A stretch of DNA of 64,000 bases from Gp6-AA40 sp963818645. GTDB taxonomy: Bacteria; Acidobacteriota; Vicinamibacteria; Vicinamibacterales; UBA2999. The translations under genes and the position numbers were made by a program. The stretch lies in the NCBI GenBank assembly GCA_963818645.1, contig CAWFTF010000005.1:62001-126000 (forward strand), given 5' to 3'. The notes under the pieces are model-generated. The model was not told the origin of the DNA. It worked only from the letters and a program-made list of their open reading frames with translations, and ran no database searches. Every line of letters begins with the position of its first letter. Within the stretch, counting starts at the first letter, position 1. This document shows positions 44,496 to 51,966 of the stretch, one piece after another.

Positions 44496-45368
44496 ATGGC
44501 TGTTCGAATCGAAATCGATATCTTCAGCGGCAGACCGAATCCTGTCATCGAGTTGAAGGGCAGCGAGGCTCGTCAGGCGCTCGAGCGTTTGCGGCCCGTG
44601 AGGCGCCTCGAACGGGGTGAGCCGGGATTGCCGCAGCTACCGACGCTGGGCTATCGCGGTCTCATTGTCGAACAGACCGAGGCCAAAGCAAGGGGGCTGC
44701 CTCGCTCCTTCCGATTCGCTCACGGCGATTTATTCGGCCCACGCCTGTTGCATCGCGCCGAGGACGAAGACTTCGAGGAATTCGTGCTTCGCCGCGCCGG
44801 GCTCGCGAAGCTGCGACCGGGTAAGCAGATGCCCGATGCCGTTCGCGCCGAGATCAGGCGTTTCCGCGCGACGCGCCAGAACTGGCCGTTGCGTAAACTC
44901 CCCTGGCCGACCAAAGCGAGGTGTGCGTGCGCGCCGCTCTACGAACCGGATTGGTGGAACGTGCCCGACCGCCAGCCGTTCAACAACTGCTACAACTACG
45001 CGACCAACTATCGGACAGACACGTTCGCCCAGCCCGGGCAGGCCGCCGGCGCGATGTACACGGCGCTGACCTGTGCCTCGGTCCGGCCCGCCGCCGTGGC
45101 CGATGAGCTCATTTCCAGCCCGCGGGCCAACAATAAATGTCCCAAGGAGGGGCACCTCGTCGCGCTCGTCATCTGGCCGGACGTTGATTTCCACTGGTAC
45201 CGAAAGGGACGTAACGGTTACTGGTCGCACAAACCGGGCGGCACGGCCGTGACCAATCTCGACAACAGCAACGTCACCATTCCGGATCCGCGCACCGCCG
45301 ATCGGGGAGGCTACACGCACTTCTGCACCTTTATGGTCGTCATGCATGGCCACATCAAAATCGCGTGA
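44496..45368 (+). CDS. Unrecognised two-domain protein: FSGRPNP domain plus Cys-His hydrolase-like domain
   Basis: 290 aa, GAGGGGG before ATG. The N-terminal domain (about residues 1-110) opens with IEIDIFSGRPNPVIELKG and contains LPTLGYRGLIVEQ; the same domain alone makes up the next gene product. The C-terminal half (about 145-290) has NNCYNYATNYRTDTFAQPG (candidate nucleophile Cys168), then HLVALVIWPDVDFHWYRKG with a candidate His, WSHKPGGT, and DPRTADRGGYTHFC with an Asp. Cys, His and Asp in this order suggest a papain-like (clan CA) peptidase or amidase fold, but this is inference from motif spacing. No signal peptide. The next gene starts before this one ends, so both are coupled. Confidence 0.6.
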   Translation: MAVRIEIDIFSGRPNPVIELKGSEARQALERLRPVRRLERGEPGLPQLPTLGYRGLIVEQTEAKARGLPRSFRFAHGDLFGPRLLHRAEDEDFEEFVLRRAGLAKLRPGKQMPDAVRAEIRRFRATRQNWPLRKLPWPTKARCACAPLYEPDWWNVPDRQPFNNCYNYATNYRTDTFAQPGQAAGAMYTALTCASVRPAAVADELISSPRANNKCPKEGHLVALVIWPDVDFHWYRKGRNGYWSHKPGGTAVTNLDNSNVTIPDPRTADRGGYTHFCTFMVVMHGHIKIA

Positions 45369-45717
45369 GAACGCAGCGGGCTCGTGGGTCGGGATCGCCC
45401 ACTTGTTTTCAGGGCGTCCCGACCCAACCTGGGATGTCGCGGCTGCCGACGTGGAGGAACTTCAGAAGATTTGGGACTCGCTCGAACCAGGGAAGGGAGA
45501 CATTCCGCGAAGCGCTCCGCTCGGATATCGAGGATGCGAGGTTCACGGACCCGATCGAACCGAGCTACATGCCTTTGGCGGCGTCGCGATGATGAAGGGC
45601 GCGGGCATCGTCGGGACCCAGACACGCCAGGACACCCGACGGCACCTCGAACGAGCCATCCTGGCTACGGCGCCGACGGCCCTGATCCCAGCCAGCGTTC
45701 TCGATCGACTGGAATAA
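45346..45717 (+). CDS. Stand-alone FSGRPDP domain protein, partner of the preceding gene
   Basis: 123 aa, start 23 bp inside the end of the previous gene. It consists only of the FSGRPxP domain: GIAHLFSGRPDPTWDVAAADVEELQ, then PLGYRGCEVHGPD, and a C-terminal helix (DTRRHLERAILATAP). The shared FSGRP(N/D)P and LGYRG motifs and similar spacing show it is a paralogue of the N-terminal domain of its neighbour. A small protein duplicating one domain of a possible hydrolase could be its inhibitor, immunity protein or substrate adaptor. I do not recognise a named family. Confidence 0.6.
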   Translation: MATSKSRENAAGSWVGIAHLFSGRPDPTWDVAAADVEELQKIWDSLEPGKGDIPRSAPLGYRGCEVHGPDRTELHAFGGVAMMKGAGIVGTQTRQDTRRHLERAILATAPTALIPASVLDRLE

Positions 45718-45718
45718 C

Positions 45719-46411
45719 TCACTCACGATTCACTCGCTCAAAGACGTTCGCGAAGCGATGCACGATCGTGTCCTCCACTTCGCGCATCGATATCGATCGT
45801 TGGGTCACCTTCTCGAGCGACGTCACACCTCGATCGGAGATGCCGCACGGAACGATGAGCCGGAAGTGATCGAGGTTCGTCCTCACGTTGAACGCGAAGC
45901 CGTGACTGGTGATCCAGCGCGAGATGCGGATCCCGATCGCGCCGATCTTCTCTGCGGCTACCCATGTGCCGCTCAGACCAGAAATTCGACCGGCGGTCAC
46001 GCCATAGTCGGCGCAGACGCGAATCATCACTTCTTCGAGATCGCGCACGTACCTGTGCACGTCGCATCGATCGGGACGCAGGTCCATGATCGGGTAGCCC
46101 ACGATCTGACCAGGCCCGTGATACGTCACGTCGCCACCACGGCCGGTCTCGTGAACCGCGATCCCGAGATCGGCGAGCGTGTCGTCGGTTGCAACCACGT
46201 TGGCGCGCGCGATTTCACTTCGCACGCCAAGCGTGATGACTGGAGGATGTTCGAGGAGCAGCAGGAGATCGGGAACCTTGTCGGCACGACGTTCTTCAAC
46301 GAGCTCTCGTTGAAGGGCCAGTGCTTCGTCGTAGCCGACCAGCCCAAGACGACGGACCTCGAGTTGGCGCACCTGCTCAACGGCGCTGTTCGCCATCGAC
46401 GTCACCGGCAC
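45719..46411 (-). CDS. lipB: Octanoyl-ACP:protein octanoyltransferase
   Basis: Moves octanoyl from ACP to the lipoyl domain of E2 proteins, the first step of lipoate synthesis. LLLLEHPPVITLGVR near residue 50, GRGGDVTYHGPGQIVGYPI near 90, the catalytic-lysine block EKIGAIGIRISRWITSHGFAFNV near 153 and IVPCGI with the nucleophile Cys near 185 are all present. 230 aa, normal. It follows the E2 gene by 8 bp and is probably in one operon with lpd and E2, so enzyme complex and its cofactor attachment are made together. lipA is not in the window. Confidence 0.96.
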   Translation of the reverse strand: MPVTSMANSAVEQVRQLEVRRLGLVGYDEALALQRELVEERRADKVPDLLLLLEHPPVITLGVRSEIARANVVATDDTLADLGIAVHETGRGGDVTYHGPGQIVGYPIMDLRPDRCDVHRYVRDLEEVMIRVCADYGVTAGRISGLSGTWVAAEKIGAIGIRISRWITSHGFAFNVRTNLDHFRLIVPCGISDRGVTSLEKVTQRSISMREVEDTIVHRFANVFERVNRE

Positions 46412-46419
46412 TCGCGTCG

Positions 46420-47745
46420 TTAGAGCCGCTCGGCATCGAAGTGCTCGATCTGCTCCTTGATTTCAGCCATGAACTGGTCGCCGGTCGCACCGTCCACCAG
46501 ACGATGGTCGTAGCCAAGTGTCAGGTACGCCATCGTTCGAATCGCGATCGCATCGTCGATTACGATCGGCCGCTTCTCGATCGTGCCGATGCCCAGAATC
46601 GCGACCTGCGGCTGATTGATGATCGGCATCCCGAACTGCGAGCCGAATTGTCCAGGGTTCGTGATGGTGAACGTGCCGTCGTGCACTTCTTCCGGCTTGA
46701 GCTGCTTGGACCTGGCGCGATTGGCGATGTCGGCAATCGCACGACTCAGGCCGAGAAGGTTCTTCTCGTCGGCGTGCTTGATGACGGGGACGATGAGGCC
46801 GCTCTCGAGCGCGACGGCGATGCCGAGATTGATGTCCTTCTTGTAGACGACGCTGTCGCCATCAAGCGACGCATTCACGATCGGGAACTTGCGGAGCGCC
46901 GACACCGCGGCCTTCGCGATGAACGCCATGTAGGTGAGCTTCACACCAGACTGCTCGAACTCCGCTTTCTTCTGGTGGCGGATCCGTTCCACATTCGAGA
47001 AGTTCACATGAAAGACCGAGTGCACATGAGCCGAGGTGCGCCGGCTCATCACCATGTGCTCGGCGATCTTCTTCCGCATCACGGAGAGCGGCTTGATCTC
47101 CACTCGGGATTCGGGATTCGGGGTTCGCGATCCGGGTTCGGAGATCCGGGCTCCGCGCCATTCCTGGTCTTCCCGGGCCCCGGGCCCCGAGTCCCGGGTC
47201 CCGGTATCGATGTACTCGAGGATGTCGTTCTTCGTCACGCGCCCGCCGAGGCCAGATCCGTGAATCTGAGAGATGTCCACGTCGTTGTCGCGCGCGATGC
47301 GGCGCACGAGCGGCGACGAACGCTGCTTGCGCGAGTCGTCCTCAACAGATTTGCTGGCGGTCGCGGAGCGACCATTGGTCTTGCGCTGAGGCGTGGCGGC
47401 CTTTTCGTGTGGCTGATCGAGGACGTCTGCAGGGACGACCGCATCACGCGACGGCGCAACGGGCGGCGGTGCTGGCGGCGCTTCCGGCTCCTGCCCCGAG
47501 ACCTCTGACGACGTCCCAATCGTCGCCACGACGCTGTTCACGGCGACGGTCTCGCCTTCCTTGACTTTGATTTCCGTCAGGACGCCCGCCGCGGGCGCGG
47601 GGATTTCTGCGTCGACCTTGTCCGTCGAGATCTCGAACAACGGCTCATCCCGATCGACCGCGTCGCCGACTTTCTTGATCCATCTGACGATGGTGCCTTC
47701 GGCGATCGACTCGCCCATCTGGGGCATCAGGACGGGGGTAGGCAT
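46420..47745 (-). CDS. Dihydrolipoamide acyltransferase E2 of a 2-oxoacid dehydrogenase complex
   Basis: 441 aa: lipoyl domain (residues 1-75; lipoylated Lys43 in STDKVDAEI), Pro/Ala linker, E1/E3-binding domain (about 143-180, SSPLVRRIARDNDVDISQIHGSG), a second linker, and the catalytic core ending in LGYDHRLVDGATGDQF (His and Asp of the active site). Core sequence looks more like branched-chain or succinyl type; the true substrate is open. The second linker (about 181-214) is translated from a heptamer array, so it probably expanded from a repeat. The operon order is lpd, E2, lipB. The fused E1 at 32.5 kb and SucA at 59.6 kb are possible E1 partners. Confidence 0.92.
   Translation of the reverse strand: MPTPVLMPQMGESIAEGTIVRWIKKVGDAVDRDEPLFEISTDKVDAEIPAPAAGVLTEIKVKEGETVAVNSVVATIGTSSEVSGQEPEAPPAPPPVAPSRDAVVPADVLDQPHEKAATPQRKTNGRSATASKSVEDDSRKQRSSPLVRRIARDNDVDISQIHGSGLGGRVTKNDILEYIDTGTRDSGPGAREDQEWRGARISEPGSRTPNPESRVEIKPLSVMRKKIAEHMVMSRRTSAHVHSVFHVNFSNVERIRHQKKAEFEQSGVKLTYMAFIAKAAVSALRKFPIVNASLDGDSVVYKKDINLGIAVALESGLIVPVIKHADEKNLLGLSRAIADIANRARSKQLKPEEVHDGTFTITNPGQFGSQFGMPIINQPQVAILGIGTIEKRPIVIDDAIAIRTMAYLTLGYDHRLVDGATGDQFMAEIKEQIEHFDAERL
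47103..47205. repeat. Heptamer array inside the E2 coding sequence (GGGATTC / CCCGGGT family)
   Basis: Steps of CGGGATT, CGGGGTT, CGATCCGGG form the left part, and TCCCGGGCCC, GAGTCCCGGG, TCCCGG steps the right part, complementary to each other, around a non-repetitive 25-base middle. The whole array is in frame with the E2 gene and encodes its second linker, rich in Gly, Arg, Ser, Pro and Glu. Confidence 0.85.
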
Positions 47746-47755
47746 GTGGTCACGT

Positions 47756-47840
47756 CTCCCGTCCCCGGTCCTCAGTCCTCAGTCCTCGGTGCGCTTCGGG
47801 CGATGACCGGGGACTGGGGACCGAGGACTGGGGACCGAGA
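47756..47840. repeat. Inverted pair of heptamer arrays (GGTCCTC/AGTCCTC family) between lpd and E2
   Basis: Left arm 47756-47791 (CCCCGGT, CCTCAGT, CCTCAGT, CCTCGGT) and right arm 47806-47840 (GGGGACT, GGGGACC, GAGGACT, GGGGACC, GAG) fold onto each other. It fills most of the 95 bp between the lpd stop and the E2 start, inside an apparent operon, where it might trim E2 expression relative to lpd. Confidence 0.87.
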
Positions 47841-49256
47841 TTACATATGTATCGCCGCCCCGTGGGCAGCATGCGCCGCTTCGCCGACCGCCTCGGAGAA
47901 GGTCGGATGCGCGTGAATCGTCTTGATCAGCTCTTCCACGGTGCACTCGAGTCGAAGCGCCAGCACGGCCTCAGCCACCAGTTCCGTCGACCGCGGGCCA
48001 ATCATGTGCACGCCCAACACTTCATCGTACTTCCTATCGGCAACGATCTTCACGAACCCCTCGAGCTCGCCAGCCATCCGCGCGCGGCCGAGCACGCCGA
48101 AGGGGAACGTACCGATCCTGACGTCGTAGCCACGCTCTCTTGCCCGGGCTTCAGTGAGACCGACGCTCCCGATTTCCGGGTCGCAATAGGTGCACCCGGG
48201 CACGTGGTCGTAGTTGATCGGCTGCACGGCCTTCCCGGCAATGCGCTCCGCGGTGATGATGCCCTCCATCGACGAGACGTGCGCCAGCTGCGGGTGAACC
48301 CCAGTGCCAAGCGTGATCACGTCGCCGATCGCGGATACGCCCGGTACAGACGTGCGATAGAGCTCGTCGACCTTGATGTAGCCGCGCTCCATCTTGATGC
48401 CGGCTTCCTCGGCGCCAAGGCCGGTCGTGACGGGCCCGCGACCGGTGGCCACGAGCAATACGTCCGCAGAGATCGTCTGCGTCTTGCCATCCGGTGTTTG
48501 CGCCTCGATGGTCACGCCGCTCGGCGTCGAAGTCGCTTTCGTGACCTTCGTTCCCGTCAGCACCGTGATGCCCTGCTTCTTGAACGACTTCTCCAGCTCC
48601 GTCGACACGGCCTCGTCCTCAACGGGAACCAGACGGTTCACGAGCTCGATGATCGTCACCTCGCTGCCGAAGCGGCGGTAGATCGACGCGAACTCGACGC
48701 CAACGGCGCCGCTTCCCATGATGACAAGCGACTTCGGAATCTCTTTGAGGTGGATCGCCTCGTCGCTGGTGATGATGCGCGTGTGATCGATCGTCACCGC
48801 AGGCACACTGCGCGGCGACGAGCCTGTCGCGATGACGATCTCTTTGGCCTCGAGCGTCTGTGTGTCGCCCTCGAAGACTTCGACCTTGCCCGGACCCGCC
48901 AGGCGTGCCGTGCCCTTGATCCAGGTGATCTTGTTTTTCTTGAACAGGAACGCGATGCCCTTGGTCAGCCCGTCAACGATCTTGTCCTTGCGGGCGTGCA
49001 CCTGCGTCATGTTGATCGCGGGCGTGCCAGAGGGAATGGTCACGCCCCACTCGGAGGCCTGCTGGATGACTTTCAATGCATGCGCGTGTTCGAGGAGAGC
49101 CTTCGTCGGGATGCATCCCCAGATGAGACACGTGCCACCGAGTGCACTCTGCTTCTCGACGACCGCGACGGTTTTACCAAGCTGCGACGCGCGAATGGCG
49201 GCGACGTATCCGCCGGTGCCCGCGCCGATCACAACGACATCGAACGATTTCGACAA
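47841..49256 (-). CDS. lpdA: Dihydrolipoyl dehydrogenase (E3)
   Basis: FAD enzyme that reoxidises the lipoyl group of E2 using NAD. FAD motif VVIGAGTGGYVAAIRASQLG near residue 6, redox-active disulfide GGTCLIWGCIPTKALL (two Cys near 42 and 47; the usual Asn after CL is Ile), NAD motif IMGSGAVGVEFASIYRRFG near 178, and C-terminal HAHPTFSEAVGEAAHAA with the catalytic His-Glu. 471 aa. TTG start at 49256 with AAGGAG five bases upstream. First gene of the lpd-E2-lipB run, divergent from the NtrC-type gene. Confidence 0.95.
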   Translation of the reverse strand: MSKSFDVVVIGAGTGGYVAAIRASQLGKTVAVVEKQSALGGTCLIWGCIPTKALLEHAHALKVIQQASEWGVTIPSGTPAINMTQVHARKDKIVDGLTKGIAFLFKKNKITWIKGTARLAGPGKVEVFEGDTQTLEAKEIVIATGSSPRSVPAVTIDHTRIITSDEAIHLKEIPKSLVIMGSGAVGVEFASIYRRFGSEVTIIELVNRLVPVEDEAVSTELEKSFKKQGITVLTGTKVTKATSTPSGVTIEAQTPDGKTQTISADVLLVATGRGPVTTGLGAEEAGIKMERGYIKVDELYRTSVPGVSAIGDVITLGTGVHPQLAHVSSMEGIITAERIAGKAVQPINYDHVPGCTYCDPEIGSVGLTEARARERGYDVRIGTFPFGVLGRARMAGELEGFVKIVADRKYDEVLGVHMIGPRSTELVAEAVLALRLECTVEELIKTIHAHPTFSEAVGEAAHAAHGAAIHM

Positions 49257-49307
49257 TAGAACTCCTTAAATTTGCGCCTTAAACCCTCATAATATACCTG
49301 CCGTTCC

Positions 49308-50702
49308 ATGCCGCCCGACCGCCGGAAGACACTGCTCGTCGTGGACAGCGACGACGAGATACGTGAATCTCTGACTGCCGCCTTGCGACGCGACTATCGC
49401 GTGCTCCGAGCCGCGACGGGCGAAGCCGCATTGCAGATGATGCAGAAGGAAGACGTGGACCTGATGCTCCTCGAGGTCCATCTGCGCGGTGTCAGCGGCT
49501 TCGAGGTGCTGAAGATCGCGCGGGAGAACTACCCCTACGTCGAGATCATCGTCATCTCGAAGACGAAAGAGCTCGACACCGCGATCGAAGCGATGCGCCA
49601 CGGCGCGTACCACTACATCTCCAAAGACTTCGACATCGAGAGCATCCGCACGCTGTTCGCCAATGCCGCCGAGCGACAGGATCTCAGCCGCGACGTCACG
49701 CGACTGAAGGAAGAAGTTGCCGAGCAGAACGAACGCGAGTTCGTCGTGGGCCCGAGCCGCAGCACGCGTTCCGTCGTGGAGCTGGTGCAGAAGGTCGCAA
49801 AGATCTCGGCGACGGTGCTCGTGCTCGGCGAGAGCGGCACAGGCAAGGAACTGCTCGCGCGAATGATTCATCGAGAGTCCGGGCGGCCGACCGCACCCTT
49901 CGTGGCGGTGAACCTCGCGGCGATTCCCAAGGAACTCGTCGAGAGCGCGCTCTTCGGTCACGAGAAGGGCGCATTCACAGGTGCGATCCGCCAGCAGCTT
50001 GGCAAGTTCGAGCTCGCGGCGGGCGGCACGCTCTTCCTCGACGAGATCGGCGATCTGAAGTACGAGCTGCAGGCGAAGCTCCTGCGCGCGATCCAGGAAG
50101 AAGAGATCGAGCGCGTCGGCGGCACGCATCCGATCAAGACGGACCTGCGTCTCATCGCCGCGACGAACGTCGACCTCGAGAAGGCGGTCAAGGACGGCCG
50201 CTTCCGTGAGGACCTCTACTACCGGCTCAACGTGATCCCCATCCGGATGCCGGCGCTGCGTGACCGCCAGGAAGACCTGCCAGAGCTCGCCCGCTTCTTT
50301 CTCCGCAAGTACAGCATCAAGTTCCGCAAGAACGTTCAGGGCATCGCCGATTCGACGCTCGATATCCTGTCGTCGTACTGGTGGCCGGGGAACATTCGAG
50401 AGCTGGAGAACCTGATCGAGCGGCTCGTCGCCGTCTCCGACAAGGACTGGATCACGGATGAAGACCTGCCGTACGAGCTTCATGTCGCGAAGCTCGATAC
50501 GCAGGATCAGGCATCGACGGAGAACCTGCTCGAACGAGCGCTCTCGACCTTCGAGCGCAACTTCATCGTGCGTGCGCTCGAGAAGTCGTCATGGAACGTG
50601 ACGGCCACGTCGCGGGCGCTTGGCATCCCGTTGAGCACGCTCAAGTTCAAGATGGACAAGCTGGAGATCCGGCAGCTCGCACGCCGGATCAGAGGCAACT
50701 AG
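49308..50702 (+). CDS. NtrC-family sigma-54 activator with Glu in the phosphoacceptor position
   Basis: 464 aa: receiver domain (residues 5-120), AAA+ sigma-54 activator (about 145-385) with GESGTGKELLARMIH, GAFTGAIRQQLG, TLFLDEIGDLKYELQAKLLRA and WWPGNIRELENLIERL, and a C-terminal Fis-type helix-turn-helix (VRALEKSSWNVTATSRALGIPLSTLKFKMDKL). The receiver has the acidic pocket (VVDSDDE), Ser84 and Lys106, but the phosphorylated Asp is replaced by Glu56 (MLLEVHLRG). Asp-to-Glu at this site often mimics phosphorylation, so the protein may be always on or controlled otherwise. No histidine kinase lies next to it. Confidence 0.93.
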   Translation: MPPDRRKTLLVVDSDDEIRESLTAALRRDYRVLRAATGEAALQMMQKEDVDLMLLEVHLRGVSGFEVLKIARENYPYVEIIVISKTKELDTAIEAMRHGAYHYISKDFDIESIRTLFANAAERQDLSRDVTRLKEEVAEQNEREFVVGPSRSTRSVVELVQKVAKISATVLVLGESGTGKELLARMIHRESGRPTAPFVAVNLAAIPKELVESALFGHEKGAFTGAIRQQLGKFELAAGGTLFLDEIGDLKYELQAKLLRAIQEEEIERVGGTHPIKTDLRLIAATNVDLEKAVKDGRFREDLYYRLNVIPIRMPALRDRQEDLPELARFFLRKYSIKFRKNVQGIADSTLDILSSYWWPGNIRELENLIERLVAVSDKDWITDEDLPYELHVAKLDTQDQASTENLLERALSTFERNFIVRALEKSSWNVTATSRALGIPLSTLKFKMDKLEIRQLARRIRGN

Positions 50703-50717
50703 CACCCGGATTCGCCT

Positions 50718-50754
50718 GGAAAAATCAACCCGGCGCGTTCGAGCGGCGCCGGGT
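50718..50754 (-). terminator. Rho-independent terminator of the HU gene
   Basis: A nine-base-pair stem (50728-50736 with 50746-50754, ACCCGGCGC against GCGCCGGGT) and a 9-base loop. Read on the minus strand it is followed by TTGATTTTTCC, the U-rich tail expected for termination of the HU transcript. On the plus strand the tail is G-rich, so termination for the NtrC-type gene would be weaker. Confidence 0.7.
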
Positions 50755-50792
50755 CAGGGGGGAAGAAGCGGCCCTTGCCGCTTCGTTAACAC

Positions 50793-51092
50793 CTACTTCT
50801 TCGGCAACACTGCGTCCTTGAGTTGCTTGGCGATACGCGCCTTGACCACAGTCTTTGCGGGAATCTTGATCGCCTCGCCGGTGGCCGGGTTGCGGCCCAT
50901 GCGTGCCTTCCGCTTCTGGACGACCAGCTTCACCATGCCCGGCAGCACGAACTCACCCGAGCGCTTGAGTTCCTTTTCTGAAAGGGTTGTCAGTTCGTCG
51001 AAAAATTCTCTCGCCTGAGTTCGCTTCACCTCGAACCTCTCAGCGAAGTGCGAGAACAATTCCGATTTGCCCATTCTGCGGGCCTCTGCCAT
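50793..51092 (-). CDS. HU/IHF family DNA-binding protein
   Basis: 99-aa histone-like protein. Helical N-terminus (KSELFSHFAERFEVKRTQAREFFDELTTL), then the beta-arm region with GEFVLPGMVKLVVQKRKARMGRNPATGEAIKIPAKTVVKARIAKQLKDAV. The RxGRNPxTGE tip motif with the DNA-intercalating Pro is intact. A run of six G lies just before the start, giving ATG at 51092; a later ATG (51074) is possible. Monocistronic with its own terminator. A nucleoid protein; target specificity unknown. Confidence 0.92.
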   Translation of the reverse strand: MAEARRMGKSELFSHFAERFEVKRTQAREFFDELTTLSEKELKRSGEFVLPGMVKLVVQKRKARMGRNPATGEAIKIPAKTVVKARIAKQLKDAVLPKK

Positions 51093-51271
51093 CACGTCCC
51101 CCCAGTCTTGTGCGCGCCGACTCTAGGCCGCGAACGCAGTTGCGCGCGCCTCACACTGCAGCGGAAAGTCTTGTGAAATCGCCGTAATGCTAGCTCGCGA
51201 CAGATACGCTGTCAACGAAGCTCCACGCATAATCGAGCGATTTCGGCCCAAAGTGCTACTATTTTTCGACG

Positions 51272-51643
51272 ATGTCAAGCACGGCACCGATCGAGACATT
51301 CCCGAATCCGCGCCCGGAACGGGAGTTCGAGATCGCGATCAACTGTCCTGAGTTCACGTCTGTTTGCCCTAAAACAGGCCTTCCCGACTTCGGTGAGATT
51401 CGCATCACGTACGTGCCGGCGGATCACTGCATCGAGCTGAAGGCGTTGAAGTACTACATGATCGGATTCCGCGACCGCGGGATTTTCTACGAGGCTGTGA
51501 CCAATCAGATCCTCGACGATCTTGTCGCCTCGTGCCATCCACGACGGATGACGGTGGTCGGTGACTTCACGGTCCGCGGCGGCATCAAGACGACAGTCAC
51601 TGCCACTTACGACGCCAGTCGCGCAACTGTCGCGCCCAAGTGA
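51272..51643 (+). CDS. queF: NADPH-dependent 7-cyano-7-deazaguanine (preQ0) reductase
   Basis: Reduces the nitrile of preQ0 to preQ1 in queuosine synthesis. The 123-aa type-I (unimodular) form with FTSVCPKTGLPDFGEIRI near residue 29 (nucleophile Cys, Asp general acid) and the QueF motif CIELKALKYYMIGFRDRGIFYEA near 55 containing Glu. No other queuosine gene (queC, queD, queE, tgt) is in the window. Its 3' end overlaps the converging Smr gene by 37 bp. Confidence 0.96.
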   Translation: MSSTAPIETFPNPRPEREFEIAINCPEFTSVCPKTGLPDFGEIRITYVPADHCIELKALKYYMIGFRDRGIFYEAVTNQILDDLVASCHPRRMTVVGDFTVRGGIKTTVTATYDASRATVAPK

Positions 51644-51858
51644 GTCTCCGTGGCGTCCCAGAACTCGACGACGAGCGGATGACGATCGAGCGCCTGCTGG
51701 ACGAGCCCACGCTGAACGCCTTTGCCTCGCCCGTGAATCAGACGCACCTCGCGTAAACCGGCCTCGTGCGCCGCAGTCACGTACTCCTCGACAACCGACT
51801 GCACATCGCGCGGTGCGAAGGCATGAAGATCGAGCGAGTCCTCAATCGGAATTTTCAC
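51607..51858 (-). CDS. Smr domain protein
   Basis: 83 aa consisting of one Smr (small MutS-related) domain, which in relatives binds and nicks nucleic acid. SLDLHAFAPRDVQSVVEEYV near residue 8, LREVRLIHGRGKGVQRGLVQQAL near 37 with the HGxGxG motif, and a final AxxxxGATVARL. GTG at 51858 with GGAG upstream; the longer frame to 51963 has no family match in its extra part. It sits between queF and the helicase gene, but on the opposite strand. Confidence 0.87.
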   Translation of the reverse strand: MKIPIEDSLDLHAFAPRDVQSVVEEYVTAAHEAGLREVRLIHGRGKGVQRGLVQQALDRHPLVVEFWDATETHLGATVARLAS

Positions 51859-51966
51859 ACTCGCATTTCTCCATCGACTGCTCGACAAACAGAACGCACT
51901 TCTTTCAGCATTCGAGACCTCACCTGACTCCTTTCGGCGCATTCCCGTCAGGGAACGGGCCATGCA

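Noticed and set aside
44496..45717. Classical toxin-antitoxin module
   Set aside because: Protein sizes and motifs match no toxin-antitoxin family I know; reported as an unnamed cassette.
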